64,000 bases of DNA, from NCBI GenBank assembly GCA_014898415.1, contig RCTD01000014.1, positions 372,001-436,000 on the forward strand. The letters run 5' to 3'. This stretch comes from Stromatinia cepivora. Taxonomy: Eukaryota; Ascomycota; Leotiomycetes; Helotiales; Sclerotiniaceae. This document shows positions 25,001 to 35,900 of this stretch, piece after piece (within the stretch, counting starts at the first letter, position 1; the number at the start of each line of letters is the position of its first letter). Under the pieces are notes generated by a model that did no database searches, was not told where the DNA came from, and saw only the letters and a list, made by a program, of their open reading frames with translations. A program made the position numbers and the translations under genes.

Positions 25001-26617
25001 TGCATACATACATACCTATGTATCTACCTACCTACCTACCGCTGTTTATGAGAAGACCATATTATATTATGTTATGTTGATGAACACCGTCCTTTAGAAT
25101 CTTTGGGAATGATATTTGAGGGGATTTGTTTATCGGGATGGGATAGAAGGGAAGGGAGGGGAAGGAGGGGAAGGAAGGGAAGGGAAGGGAAGGGATATAT
25201 ACCTTCCCAGTTCAACTCTGCTACCTTGTTTCTTGCATTCGAGGTTTTTAAGTGGTCAGGCATTATTGATGTTTCTTGGTGTATTTTTGGTGTTTTTTTG
25301 GGTGTTTGTTGTTTGGGGGGGATGTAGATGTTGGTCTATACAGTATGGATATGGATTTTAATACCTAGTTAGTGAGAGGCTAGGAGCGGTACTACGATCA
25401 TTAGGTTTGAAATGCTATGATATGCATGTTATTCATTAAATTCCGTTTGGTCCAAGTCGTGGATGAAATGTAAAGATCTCATCTCATCTCGTTATACATG
25501 GAAGGATAGGTAGATTTAGCTGTATCCCTTCTGAAGTTCGCGGTCTATGGATTGAATGCAGTGAGTCCATGAGTAGTTTCGTAGGTATCGCGTCTGCTTT
25601 TGGTTTATGGGTGTGTAGATAGATGTATAGATGCTTGTGGTAATTTGTAATTAAAAATACGTTGAGACATCGGATAGGATAGGAGAGGAGAGGAGAGGAA
25701 TAATGGAGAAGGATTTATGGTAAGTGAGTGAGTGGTTTGAGAGGATTTTATATAAATATCCCTCTTTTGGCAGGCTGTGCGAGGGGTTGATATTAAGTAG
25801 TGGTGTTGCTTCCTCGAGACAAGCGACTATCCTGAGAGATGTGTAGGTTGTATGTAACGTATCTCCCTATACTGAATTCAAATACTAGTATATATGTGGA
25901 CAGGTCTTACCAGCATGCATTACCAGTCTCATTAGCATCACCAACCCCACCCGCCTCCTAACTCTTGATCTAGTATCTCCTCATATAGAAGAAATAACAA
26001 ATTTGCCTACGCCTCCAGAGTTGCCGAACGAACGTGGAACGGAATTCTCTTCGTCTCCCAGGTCTCCAGGGTCGAATTACTACCAGAGTGGGTTGTATCT
26101 AGCTCTGAAGGCTTGTCCCCGTGCGGCACATTTACTCCGCCTTCCAATGGAAACCGAACGGGTTTGCATATCATATCACAACGAGAAGAAAAGCCGGAAC
26201 TATCAACATATCTCTCAAATAGATACTCCACTTGGAGCTCTATAAGCATCGTTACACCAATCCCAAAGCATCTTCAATCATTTTACCCAGAACTATAAAA
26301 TGGAACTTAGTTATCGAACAAAAACTTCATTATCATAATTACAAAAATTTCTATCAGTATACTAGTATATATTCCCAAACCCTCGTCTCTGCTCTTCTTC
26401 TTTCCATAATAGGCATAGGTATACATTCATCCTCATATCATTCTATCCATTCCTTCCAATTTTATTAGTCTCCAAATCAGACCCGACGCCCTCCAAGTAC
26501 TTAGTGTTAAATCGACGTTGAAGTATGGATATATATGATAATGTTTCCATCTCCCTATCACTTCTCTCTTCTACAACCAAGAAGAAACCTCGACCCCTTA
26601 AATCTCAAATCTCAATC
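22026..26617. other. Intergenic region with 3' UTR and microsatellites
   Basis: The first several hundred bases are likely the 3' UTR of WHI3. No further gene could be supported. Notable are a TATATATA run at 22818, TGAGTGAG/TGTG repeats at 24745-24840, a poly-C run at 24473-24482, a (GGAAG)n purine run at 25147-25198, and a direct repeat of AGATCCTGTTCYAAGTAAGG at about 24535 and 24590. Open frames near 24.5-25.3 kb are products of these repeats. Confidence 0.5.
24740..24842. repeat. GAGT/GTGT microsatellite
   Basis: A tract of TGAGTGAGTG and TGTGAGTG units is interrupted by occasional TGAATGAG. It has no coding significance. It gives a Thr/His/Ser-rich open frame on the minus strand that should not be annotated. 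Confidence 0.85.
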
Positions 26618-27727
26618 CTAATCCTGACTCGTACTAAAATAATATTCATCCCACAACCACAAATAATCTTCCACCACACCTCCAATCAAACTGGGCAAAC
26701 GATTACTCGTCCTATGTAACCACCCCTTTGTAACATTCTCATAGAATGCACCTCGTAATGCCCACCATCCCATTGCCCATCCTCGTTTATTCCACTGCTC
26801 TTTTTCTAAAGGAGTGGTTCTGTAATTCTCGCTACGGAGTTGGCGTGCAGCATATTCGATACTGAGTCCTATAGCCCAAGGTTTCCACGACTTAGGGTTC
26901 TTGCGGAAATGGGAGAGAGCAATGGCGTAAATGACGGGTTGGAGGATGTGCATATATTCTGCGTATTGAGAAGGAAGGGTAAGGGGGTTAAGAAGCGAGA
27001 TTGGCGCTTTGATATCATCGGCAACGAGGACTTTCGAGAGGAGATAGTTTGAGATATCGCTTGGGTTTGGCAGATTTGGGAGTGTTAATCCCGTTCTCTT
27101 TAACTTATATTCTTTTGTCTCGCGGCTCTTCCGGAGTTTTTCTTCTTCTCGTATGGCTACCGAATCATTGGTATCGAGCCAAGGGGGTATTTCATCGGTT
27201 TCTGTAGGTGATTCTTCGGGTATGATATCACGTTCGGGAAGAGGTGGTGTAACAAGTGGTCGTCCTTTGGTAATTCTTAAAAGGAGCAGTTTACAAACCG
27301 CCTTGATGAATTCTAGAAAAACTACCACTCTCCATCTCATCTTCTCTCCTTTTCTCTTTGCCATCATCTCCCATAATAACTCAGTATACTGTATCATACT
27401 CAATAACATAGCTATCCTTCTATACATCCTGTTACCCTTGACCCAATATTTGGTATATCGATTATGCGCATTTTGTCTGGGCATTCCAGGGAGTTTAGAT
27501 AGGGCTCGAGAGAGGAGGGTATCATGGTAAAGCGAGAGTAACTGAATAGACGAATGTAGAGATTCAGATGCGAGTTCGGCATCACGGAAACGACCGGGTA
27601 TTATATAGGTTAGAGAGCGTAAGGCAGATTCGATTTGAGTGACGGAAGATTGGTTTTTGAGGATGAAGTCGGAGTAGAGGTTTAGCGCGTTGGGGATTTT
27701 CTCCCGCACACTTTTTAGGGAAGCCAT
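26618..27727 (-). CDS. pex16: Peroxisomal membrane biogenesis protein Pex16
   Basis: The product is 369 residues from a single exon. The N-terminal block reads LKNQSSVTQIESALRSLTYI followed by PGRFRDAELASESLHSS. A second block, IQYTELLWEMMAKRKGEKMR, is followed by the Leu/Arg-rich segment and PLVTPPLPERD; together these are diagnostic of the Pex16 family. Pex16 sits in the ER and peroxisome membrane and works with Pex3 and Pex19 in peroxisomal membrane protein insertion and peroxisome formation. Filamentous fungi keep it, while budding yeast lacks it. The start is the first ATG in frame (27727); codons upstream are open but without ATG. It shares a 380-bp divergent promoter with the F-box gene. 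Confidence 0.92.
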   Translation of the reverse strand: MASLKSVREKIPNALNLYSDFILKNQSSVTQIESALRSLTYIIPGRFRDAELASESLHSSIQLLSLYHDTLLSRALSKLPGMPRQNAHNRYTKYWVKGNRMYRRIAMLLSMIQYTELLWEMMAKRKGEKMRWRVVVFLEFIKAVCKLLLLRITKGRPLVTPPLPERDIIPEESPTETDEIPPWLDTNDSVAIREEEKLRKSRETKEYKLKRTGLTLPNLPNPSDISNYLLSKVLVADDIKAPISLLNPLTLPSQYAEYMHILQPVIYAIALSHFRKNPKSWKPWAIGLSIEYAARQLRSENYRTTPLEKEQWNKRGWAMGWWALRGAFYENVTKGWLHRTSNRLPSLIGGVVEDYLWLWDEYYFSTSQD

Positions 27728-28107
27728 GATGAAGATACACTCATGAGATGTGATAGTTGTTACGGTAGACTGGGATGGTGAAAATAGTGAAGACCAAAAC
27801 GCGGCTGTTGGTTGTGAATAAAGGTTGAATTTGGGTATGGAGTCGCAAAGGGGGACTGGCGTTGGTTCATCATTTCCATTCTCAGCCTCGGCCCCAAATA
27901 TAAACACGCACGTGAATTTTAGTGGTGGGTCGGCGATAAGCTAGCTCCCGCGCATCCACTTACATTAATCCCTGTTCATCAAAATTGATAAGGCGAGGCG
28001 CGAGGCAACTTTTTGAGATGATGTTAATCTACTATTAAGGTAGATTATTATATTTTCTTCTAGAGATTCTTCTGCAACTGCTCTTTGAGAGCTTTAAATA
28101 ATACATC
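27728..28107. promoter_or_regulatory. Divergent promoter region between pex16 and the F-box gene
   Basis: These 380 bases separate two oppositely directed start codons. I see no intervening gene. No specific factor site is claimed. An open minus frame runs upstream of the pex16 ATG but has no ATG. Confidence 0.6.
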
Positions 28108-29937
28108 ATGCCCAAACGTCGAAGATCAAGCACATCTCAAAATGATTTCCCAATAACGAAGAAACATTGTCTTCCACCGAATAAACGCGACCACATCTCT
28201 CGTCTTTCCTCCGAACTCCTCATTCGTATCCTTCATAATCTACCAATTGAAACTCTCTTATCCTGCCACTCAGTTTCTCGGCATTTTTATACTCTTTCCC
28301 ATGATTCTCAACTGTGGAAATCATTATATTATTCTCGATTCGTGTTACCACGCGCATTGCGCATACCGGGGATAAAAAACAAAGAGAAATTGAATGATGG
28401 GAACAGTGCGAGAGGGCAGAAGGAAGGGAGAAATGGAAAGGGAGATGAGGATAGGTTTCGATTTAGTTCGAGAAGGAGCAGATGGTTGGATGAGGAGGGG
28501 TTGAGGAGTAGAGAGGATGGGAGAGAAACTAATTGGAAGAGACAGTATAAATTGAGACATAATTGGGCGAAAGGCGCATGTGAGGTTAAGGAGATTGAAA
28601 TTGCGGAGAGGGGAAGTGTACCGAGTATGTTGGTGAGGTTAGCTGGAGGAGTAGTGGTTACGGTGGGTGAGATGGAAGGGTTAAAAGCTTGGGATCTTAA
28701 AGGAAGGGAATTGATTGCGACGTGTGGATTGGGTGAGGGGATTCCCACATGTTTAGCCGTTGATGAACAAGAAGGGGATAAAGGGAAATTAGGGGTTGTG
28801 ATAGGATTTGAGGACGGAGGTTGGGGAACCTGGGAGCTAGATGTCGGAAATAGGATGTTTAGGAGGAAATACAGACATCCACCGAGCAGTAGTGGAATGT
28901 TAAGCGCGGTAGCTTACGCACATCCATACCTACTTAGCATTACGGAAGGTCAGCTTCTTTCATTTTATACGCTTAACCCCACGGAGTCGATACGAGAATC
29001 TGAAGATGATGACACGACCATCAAAATACAAGAAAAAGAATCACAACCTCGACCGTATCTCCTAACATCTCTCAAATCACATTCTTCATGGCCACCACTA
29101 TCCCTCTCTATCCGTCTAACCCCAACTACAATCATCGCATCAATAGCCTGCACACTCCCCACCTACCTAAGCGGCTACACAATTTCCATCCAAGAACTCC
29201 ACTTCACCACGTCACCACCCTCGTCCCCACCAACCCTAACCACCTCCCGTCTAACCACCTCCTTTCCCCCCGGTTTCCACCCCCTAACCTCCAACAACTC
29301 TCCTACTCCTCTCTCCCGCCCAACAACCCTCTCTTACGCACACCCCTATATCCTCGCCACCCATCCCGATAATACACTTTCCCTCTACCTCTGCACTAGT
29401 ACTCACACCTCTCTCACTCTCTCTCCACCTCAAAAATTATTCGGTCATACTAGTTCCATCAGTTTCGCAAGTATTACTAGTAGGGGAAAAGCAGTAAGTG
29501 TTAGTGAACACGGAGGCGAATTACGTGTTTGGGAATTGGAACCAGGGATGTTTAAGAGAGGGAGGGGGGCTGGAGAGGAAAGGAGTGTAAGGGTTGGGGA
29601 CGGAAGGGAAAGGGTGGATGTTAGAGGAGTTGGAGAGATTGACGGGAAGAGAGATGATAGGGTGAGAAAGGGAAAAGATCTGGAAAAGAAACTTTGGGTA
29701 GGTTTTGATGAGGAAATGGTTATAGTGTTGAAATGGAGCGTGGAAGATTCAGGATGTGAATGTGAGTACGAATGTGAGGATGAGTGTGAGGATGATGAGA
29801 GGGAAAGTGATGCGATGAATTCGTTGAATGATGCGTATGATGAGAATAGAATGATTCTAGAAAGGACTAATGGAAATGGAAATGGAAAAGAGAAAAGAAG
29901 TATACAGCAGCGATTAGTTATATATGATTTTACTTGA
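28108..29937 (+). CDS. F-box protein with WD40-like C-terminal region
   Basis: The product is 609 residues from a single exon. The F-box lies at residues about 30-75 (ISRLSSELLIRILHNLPIET, then SVSRHFYTLSHDSQLWKSLY), the surface that binds Skp1 in SCF ubiquitin ligases. Two later pieces resemble beta-propeller blades: VVTVGEMEGLKAWDLKGREL at about 190, and LFGHTSSISF followed by GGELRVWELE at about 445-480. The propeller is too diverged to count blades. The linker is Ser/Thr/Pro-rich (about 300-430), and the tail is acidic with Cys-Glu repeats. The protein is a likely substrate adaptor with unknown target. I do not recognise a named orthologue. Confidence 0.8.
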   Translation: MPKRRRSSTSQNDFPITKKHCLPPNKRDHISRLSSELLIRILHNLPIETLLSCHSVSRHFYTLSHDSQLWKSLYYSRFVLPRALRIPGIKNKEKLNDGNSARGQKEGRNGKGDEDRFRFSSRRSRWLDEEGLRSREDGRETNWKRQYKLRHNWAKGACEVKEIEIAERGSVPSMLVRLAGGVVVTVGEMEGLKAWDLKGRELIATCGLGEGIPTCLAVDEQEGDKGKLGVVIGFEDGGWGTWELDVGNRMFRRKYRHPPSSSGMLSAVAYAHPYLLSITEGQLLSFYTLNPTESIRESEDDDTTIKIQEKESQPRPYLLTSLKSHSSWPPLSLSIRLTPTTIIASIACTLPTYLSGYTISIQELHFTTSPPSSPPTLTTSRLTTSFPPGFHPLTSNNSPTPLSRPTTLSYAHPYILATHPDNTLSLYLCTSTHTSLTLSPPQKLFGHTSSISFASITSRGKAVSVSEHGGELRVWELEPGMFKRGRGAGEERSVRVGDGRERVDVRGVGEIDGKRDDRVRKGKDLEKKLWVGFDEEMVIVLKWSVEDSGCECEYECEDECEDDERESDAMNSLNDAYDENRMILERTNGNGNGKEKRSIQQRLVIYDFT

Positions 29938-31779
29938 GAATATATATAATCTATCTATCTATCTATCTATTTAAAAAAAGACTTCCACACTCCCCCCCCC
30001 TCATATATCCAATCCCAAAATCCAAACTACAAATCCATAAATCTATCAATATATATATAACTACACATCTGCATATCTGCATATCTGTATATATGAATGG
30101 ATGCATGAACAAACATCTCCTCATAATCATCATCATTATTATCAATCAAAAACCCACTTTACAACTCCATAACTTCATATCATCTTAAAAGAACCACCCA
30201 GCAAATCCATAAAATCCATAAAATCTAGCGCAAATCCAATAAAATTCAGCTAAATACAGCCAGCTCATCCAGAATGTGATAAGGAAAACTTAATCACAGT
30301 ATCTCGCTTAACAGGAAAGAGGAGAGAGGAGGGAGGAGGGAGGAGAGAGGAGGGAGGAGGGAGGAGAGAGGAGGGAGGTATATATTTATATGCTTGTGTG
30401 TATATAGGTATGTATATATGTAGTATAGTAAGTATAGAATGGGATAATATGGGATGAGAAAGTATAGAATGATATATGTATACTCCTTATATCATTCAAA
30501 CTTTAATATAATATACTATAATATAATACAGTACCCCAACCATCACTTCATACTATATTATATTAGGTACCTATTTAAGTATACATATATTTAATTAGAA
30601 AATTCCAATGAATTCCATCTATCTATCCGTCCGTTCACTAAGTACTGAATCAATCAATCACTCAATCACCCAACAAAGAATCACTCATAACAACCAAACA
30701 ATAAAGCAAGTAGTGAGTAAGGATATGAATATTCTAAATATATCGATTCGATTCCACAGCACGCCGCCATATCAACTAGCTACCTAGCTATTTCCAATCC
30801 AATACGCACTTCATGCGCTATGACACTCTAGTATCTGTATCCATAGCCAACCAACTCAATGATCCGATCCGATCTGATACAAGATAATTGTCAAGGCATC
30901 CGTCAAAGGCCCGGCCATACATACATACATATTTCCAATGGGCCCATTCCATCAATCTGATGTCTCTGAGATGCCATACCATGTCATACCATGCCATGCC
31001 ACACTGTGCATTCATTGTTTGTTGTGTTGTTCTCCAATCTTCCAACCCCATCCAATCCAGTCCCATGCAATCTGTCCGCAGAAAATCCCAACCACCCCAT
31101 CCATACCCAATGCAATCAATCACCAGACAAATCCCCAACCGTACCATGCCATACCATGCCATACCATACCATACCATACCCCCACAAGCAAGCCATCCAT
31201 AACCCATGAGGATGGTAAGACTCACAAGAATCAAAAACGCCAATAAGAATCCCCAACCATCCAGGAGGAAACCATAGATTCCATAAACCCATCCTATCTA
31301 GGGAAGAAAAAATCCACCCATCCACAGTGTTGAAGATCCATCCAGACTTTAAAGTCAAAGAAAATCCTAAAAAAAAAGACACGCTGGAATATAATATTCC
31401 CCCCTGCCATAATGAACAAAAGAGAATAAACAAAGTAAAATGTTATCGTGAGAGAGGAGCTGGGCGGGCTCTCTTGGGTATCAAAGCAGCCCGATGCAAA
31501 GATAATATGATGTTAATATGTATGTAAGATATGCACCAGGCCGAAAATAGAAAGGAAACAAATGAACCAAGTACCATATGCTTGTAAACTGTGATATCAA
31601 AAAAATGTCGAGTCTCAGTATAAGCGAATAACCGTCGCAATGCAGTTGAAAATAATCAAAAAATTCGTGAATGAAAAAGGTAGGCAAAGTCGTAATCGTA
31701 TATCGTGTATTGGTATAAAATACCAGTAAATTCGTAGTGGTAAGTGGCAAAATGTGGCCAGCCGACAAGAGCCATCACT
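29938..31779. other. Convergent intergenic region rich in simple repeats
   Basis: It lies between the 3' ends of the F-box gene and the SWIRM gene. It contains a CTAT run (29950-29970), a GGGAGGAGA purine tract (about 30313-30378), a TATA-rich stretch and CCATACCATGC tandem words (about 30970-31010 and 31140-31185). Overlapping open frames at 30.8-31.4 kb on both strands come from these repeats and are not annotated as genes. Confidence 0.5.
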
Positions 31780-32994
31780 CTAAGCATACTTCTTGACCCA
31801 AGATGGATTAAGCCAGCCAACCTTGTCAAATGCTTGCCAGAGTTTACTAGCCTTGTTGACATCAATCTTACATGCCTGTTGGGCATCGGTCTTTCTGAAC
31901 TCTTTTCCAACTCTCAATGCTTCAATTCTTTTCATGAAGATTCGACGTTTGGATGTAAGATAAGTTGCACAATCGAGGCGAAGATTGGCTGCAAGAGAAA
32001 TCTCATCCGGATGGAGAAGATGAACATTCGGGTCATTTCGGAGATCAATTGGAGCTCCCTTCCAATCAACTTTCAATGAATTGGGTTTGTTAGGAAGGCT
32101 AGTGATTGGTGGACAATAATCTGGAAGGTTCTCAAAATCCTTATCTTCTCGAGCAACTCTCTTGATATCAGGGCCAGGTGTTGCTGAGGATACTGTGCGA
32201 ACTCCACGAGGTGTCTGGGTAGGTCGAGGAGGGCGTACTGTCTTTGTAACTCTTGTAGCAGTGTTGCCTAAAACCCTAGTGCCTCTTCCTACTGCAGGAG
32301 CAATGTTTGTCCACCGTCTTGCACCAGATTGTAATTCTCGATCTTCCCTAAGATAAACCATCTCCCTTCGTAGCCAAAGTGCTGGATCCTTAGACATGAT
32401 CTTTACCACTTGTGATTTAAATTCGAGAGCGAGCTCATACTCATCGCGGCGTGGAGGGGAGGCTTCTCGAAACATGCTGGCTTTCCTTGCTGCAACATGC
32501 TCATCAACTAATCGGTGTGTAACAAGGGGATCATCATTATCTTCGAAGAGGGATGATTGAGTGGCAGATGTGCTTTGATTGTCGGAAAGTGGATATAAAA
32601 TTGGATCGGTAATTGCTTGTGAACCAGCGGGCTCTTCTGGTGACCTAGCTTTGGTCTCTGGAGACACAGGTGGCGATATGGGAAACGTCGCACCGACGAT
32701 TGAGTGAAGTTTTCGCATCTTTGAATCCATTGTGAATCCGTGGCCCGAATGTGTAAAGTTATCAAGAGGAAGTGGCTCTGGCGGTGACATAAGCGTATTG
32801 GCGATATCAAGTTGATTCTTACGTTCCATATTCATAGGTCTGGAAGAAGTTGCAAGAATTGTTTTGATGAATTGAGTTGATGGTGTAGAAGTGGAGGTTG
32901 ATGACTTGTTGAATGGTTTTGTAGCAAACGATGACTGTCTAAGATCGAAGGTAGTAGAAGGCTGCAGGATCGAGGTGAATGTTTTGTCATCCAT
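31780..32994 (-). CDS. SWIRM domain protein, Fun19/Laf-like
   Basis: The product is 404 residues in one exon. The N-terminal two thirds are Ser/Thr/Pro-rich and look disordered. The C-terminal about 85 residues form a SWIRM domain: HPDEISLAANLRLDCATYLT, KRRIFMKRIEAL, KTDAQQACKIDVNKASKLWQ and AFDKVGWL. SWIRM domains bind DNA or histones in chromatin complexes. A C-terminal SWIRM after a long disordered region is the layout of budding yeast Fun19 and fission yeast Laf1/Laf2, the latter associated with a Clr6/Rpd3L histone deacetylase. A chromatin role is inferred. The start at 32994 is the first in-frame ATG; an upstream TTG extension is not used. Confidence 0.85.
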   Translation of the reverse strand: MDDKTFTSILQPSTTFDLRQSSFATKPFNKSSTSTSTPSTQFIKTILATSSRPMNMERKNQLDIANTLMSPPEPLPLDNFTHSGHGFTMDSKMRKLHSIVGATFPISPPVSPETKARSPEEPAGSQAITDPILYPLSDNQSTSATQSSLFEDNDDPLVTHRLVDEHVAARKASMFREASPPRRDEYELALEFKSQVVKIMSKDPALWLRREMVYLREDRELQSGARRWTNIAPAVGRGTRVLGNTATRVTKTVRPPRPTQTPRGVRTVSSATPGPDIKRVAREDKDFENLPDYCPPITSLPNKPNSLKVDWKGAPIDLRNDPNVHLLHPDEISLAANLRLDCATYLTSKRRIFMKRIEALRVGKEFRKTDAQQACKIDVNKASKLWQAFDKVGWLNPSWVKKYA

Positions 32995-35900
32995 ATTCGT
33001 TTGTTGTTCGCTGCCCTGCGCCAATCTGTGGCAACCCTTAACGTCGGATTTCCTGTTTCTTAAATCCGCAAATATGATTTGTTAAACAAAAAAGAAGTCC
33101 GCAGATTGGGACAGATATATCGTAGATATCTCAAGAAGGCTGTGTGGGTATTAAGTAAGTGTTTGCGTAGGTAGTTCTGGTCAGCTGAGGTTTAGGTTGG
33201 AAGTTCTTTGTGCCTGTTTCGTTTCCAGTTCAATGGAGAAAGCGGTAATCTATTGAAATTCGAATTTCAATTGAGGTATGGCGGGGTATTGCGTTATTGT
33301 AATGGTGAATGTAGAGAGGAATGCAATCAATTGTGAATCATATAGATGGCAATGTATTGAGATATGCTTGATGAAATGGAAATAGCAGAAGCAACAAGAA
33401 AAAGAAAGGGATTGCATGTGCGAGAGATAAGTTGAACAATAAGTAGGTACTTTTTGTGAATGGGAGAGGTGTGAGAAGAATGTATAAAGCGTGTGTGTAT
33501 GAATATGGATTGAAGGCGGATGACTTTAACCAGTCATTCAAAATACGCAGCGGACGGTTCGTAGGCTGCCACGAGATGATCAATTCAACTGGTCATGCAC
33601 TAATAAGCGCAATTGGAATAGGGTGTTGTCCTAGTTCTTTTGGTTGATAATTATCAAGTTTATTCTTTTTGATAAAATAATAATAGAAATCAGAATTTGG
33701 TTAAGGAGTATGTATAGCGGGACGAGACAAGAAGATAATTAAAAAAAATAGAATAATAAATAAAAAAGGAGGTGTGAATAACTTTTTGAGGGGTGAATTG
33801 TATATGATTCTTGTCAGGCAGTGGATTAGACTTGAATGTTTTTAGACTGATTTAAACAATCCTGATTGGTTCCAATTGTATTGATCTTTGTTTGTTGTTT
33901 TTTTTTGGCCTTATTCTTTTCCTTTTCCTTTTCTTTCTTTTCTTTACCTAAATTCTTTTGATATGCGTAAGTGTATGCGTATGCTTGGTAAAAAGTAGAT
34001 GACAGTTATCGGAGAAAGAACGAAATAGTACCTAATATGTGCTTTTTGGCTTTCCAATCATCAATTGACCAATGATTTAATGGTAGATAGATAGATTTGT
34101 TCCAAATAATTCATGAGCAATAATACTCCATACTTTTCGAGGCTTGATCTGATCGGTGAGGAAAAAAAGGGAGTAATTGTAATAAAAGTTTGCTCTCATT
34201 TACTCTAATCACACCAAATTGTCTCAATTGTAATGGATACAATCAATCAATTGATACTCAGACTCAAATGGTCTTGTATGCTCGGGACTCAATGTGCCCT
34301 CTTTTCTCTCTTCTCTCTGCTCTTCTCTTCTCTTCTTTCAGTCTTGCCAGACTTTTCAGATTGTGGGAATTGAGTTGGGTTGCAAAACAATTGGGAGTTG
34401 TGGTTGGTCAATATTGATGGATTGTCGGATGAAAGAGGCGAAGAAGAGGTGTAACAGAAAAGATGTGACGGATGTGACTCACCTTGAGGGAATTTGGAAG
34501 AAGTTCATGGTTGGGTTTGAATGAATAATAATTAATAATATTACATTATACCATATTAAGTTTAGTTTCAAGGTCAGGCTGATATTTGAATGCATCGAAT
34601 TCTGAAAATAATTCATCTTGGGCCGGTATCTTTTGCTTATCAAAGTGTTGCAGCGGGTTGAAGCGGCGGCCGCGGTTAAATTTATGCAATTGCATACAGT
34701 AGTACACAGTCAGTAGTATACAAGTGAAGAAGGCATGATTGTATAAGTGGGTACGCACAGCCAAAATAATGTTTGGATGCTGTCTTGGATGCTTAATGAA
34801 GATGCTTGTAAATTTGATTAGTATGGGGAAACACAACTTCATATTCAGCTATCATATTATAGATGAGGCTTCATCATGAAGAATTTCCATGAAGGTTTTG
34901 AAAGCAATTGGAAACAATTATTCCATTAATAATTCAAATAATCAATACAATTACAATTACAATTACATTTACATTTACATTTACATTCTAATAAATCCAA
35001 TTCATTATAATTATTCGTATACGTATCAATTGACACCATCATCGGGCTATTTTCTCACTCAATTGGCCCAAGACATCCATCCATCCATCCCATCCAACAT
35101 CATTTGAAATCAAGTGTCAAAACTCTTGATTCCATTCATGCAATTTGTCTATGTCTCATCTACCTCTCCTTATGGCCTCCTCATTGCTCACTCACAATCA
35201 ACCCCCTCTCCACTCAAAGTGACTTCGCCTCAATTGACTTTATCCAGTTCTAGAACTATGATAGATATGTTTTGCTTTGCTTGCTCTCCTTTCCTTCCCT
35301 TTCTTTTCACAACTCAACAAGCATAATCTCCAGTCTCATTACAACCATACTCCACTTCCTCCTCAACCCGATTCAATTGAGTTTTGACAAATGCCTTTCC
35401 CTCTCTATACCCATCCTATCCTATCTTTCCCCTCAAGCCTCCCTCAACTTCCATTCTTCAACGTGTTTCAACCCTACAGCACTTTCTTTACCGTACCCAG
35501 CCAACTAATTCATCTCTTAACCATCGTTCGTACACGTGTTTGAACCTCATTCCCAATTATAGCTACTGGCCATCTACTTACATCTACCTAAAGCCATAGC
35601 ATGATCTCCCCAGCCCAATGATGCACATAAACAACTGGAGATTCGCAATTGGCATCTACAAATCATCCATGACGTACTCCACTCTTTCTCACGAACTTGT
35701 GGTGTACAACACAGTACTTACATACCATAGCTGAGTAGCAGTGCGTACCAGTGTGTAGCATCGCTTTTCCATTGGCGATAAATGCGTGTTCTTCGGAGAA
35801 TGCTGTACTATCGTCTCGTACGTGCAGTTAGATGTATCATGAATCTTTATCGACACACCTTCATTTTGCGTGCTCTTCTCGTTAAACTTGATTGAGAGTT

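Noticed and set aside
24522..25013. Minus-strand 163-codon Thr/His/Ser-rich frame as a gene
   Set aside because: It is produced by GTGAGTGA repeats; composition is entirely low complexity.
30818..31433. Overlapping frames on both strands around 31 kb as genes
   Set aside because: They arise from CCATACCATGC repeats lacking stops and share no motif with known families.
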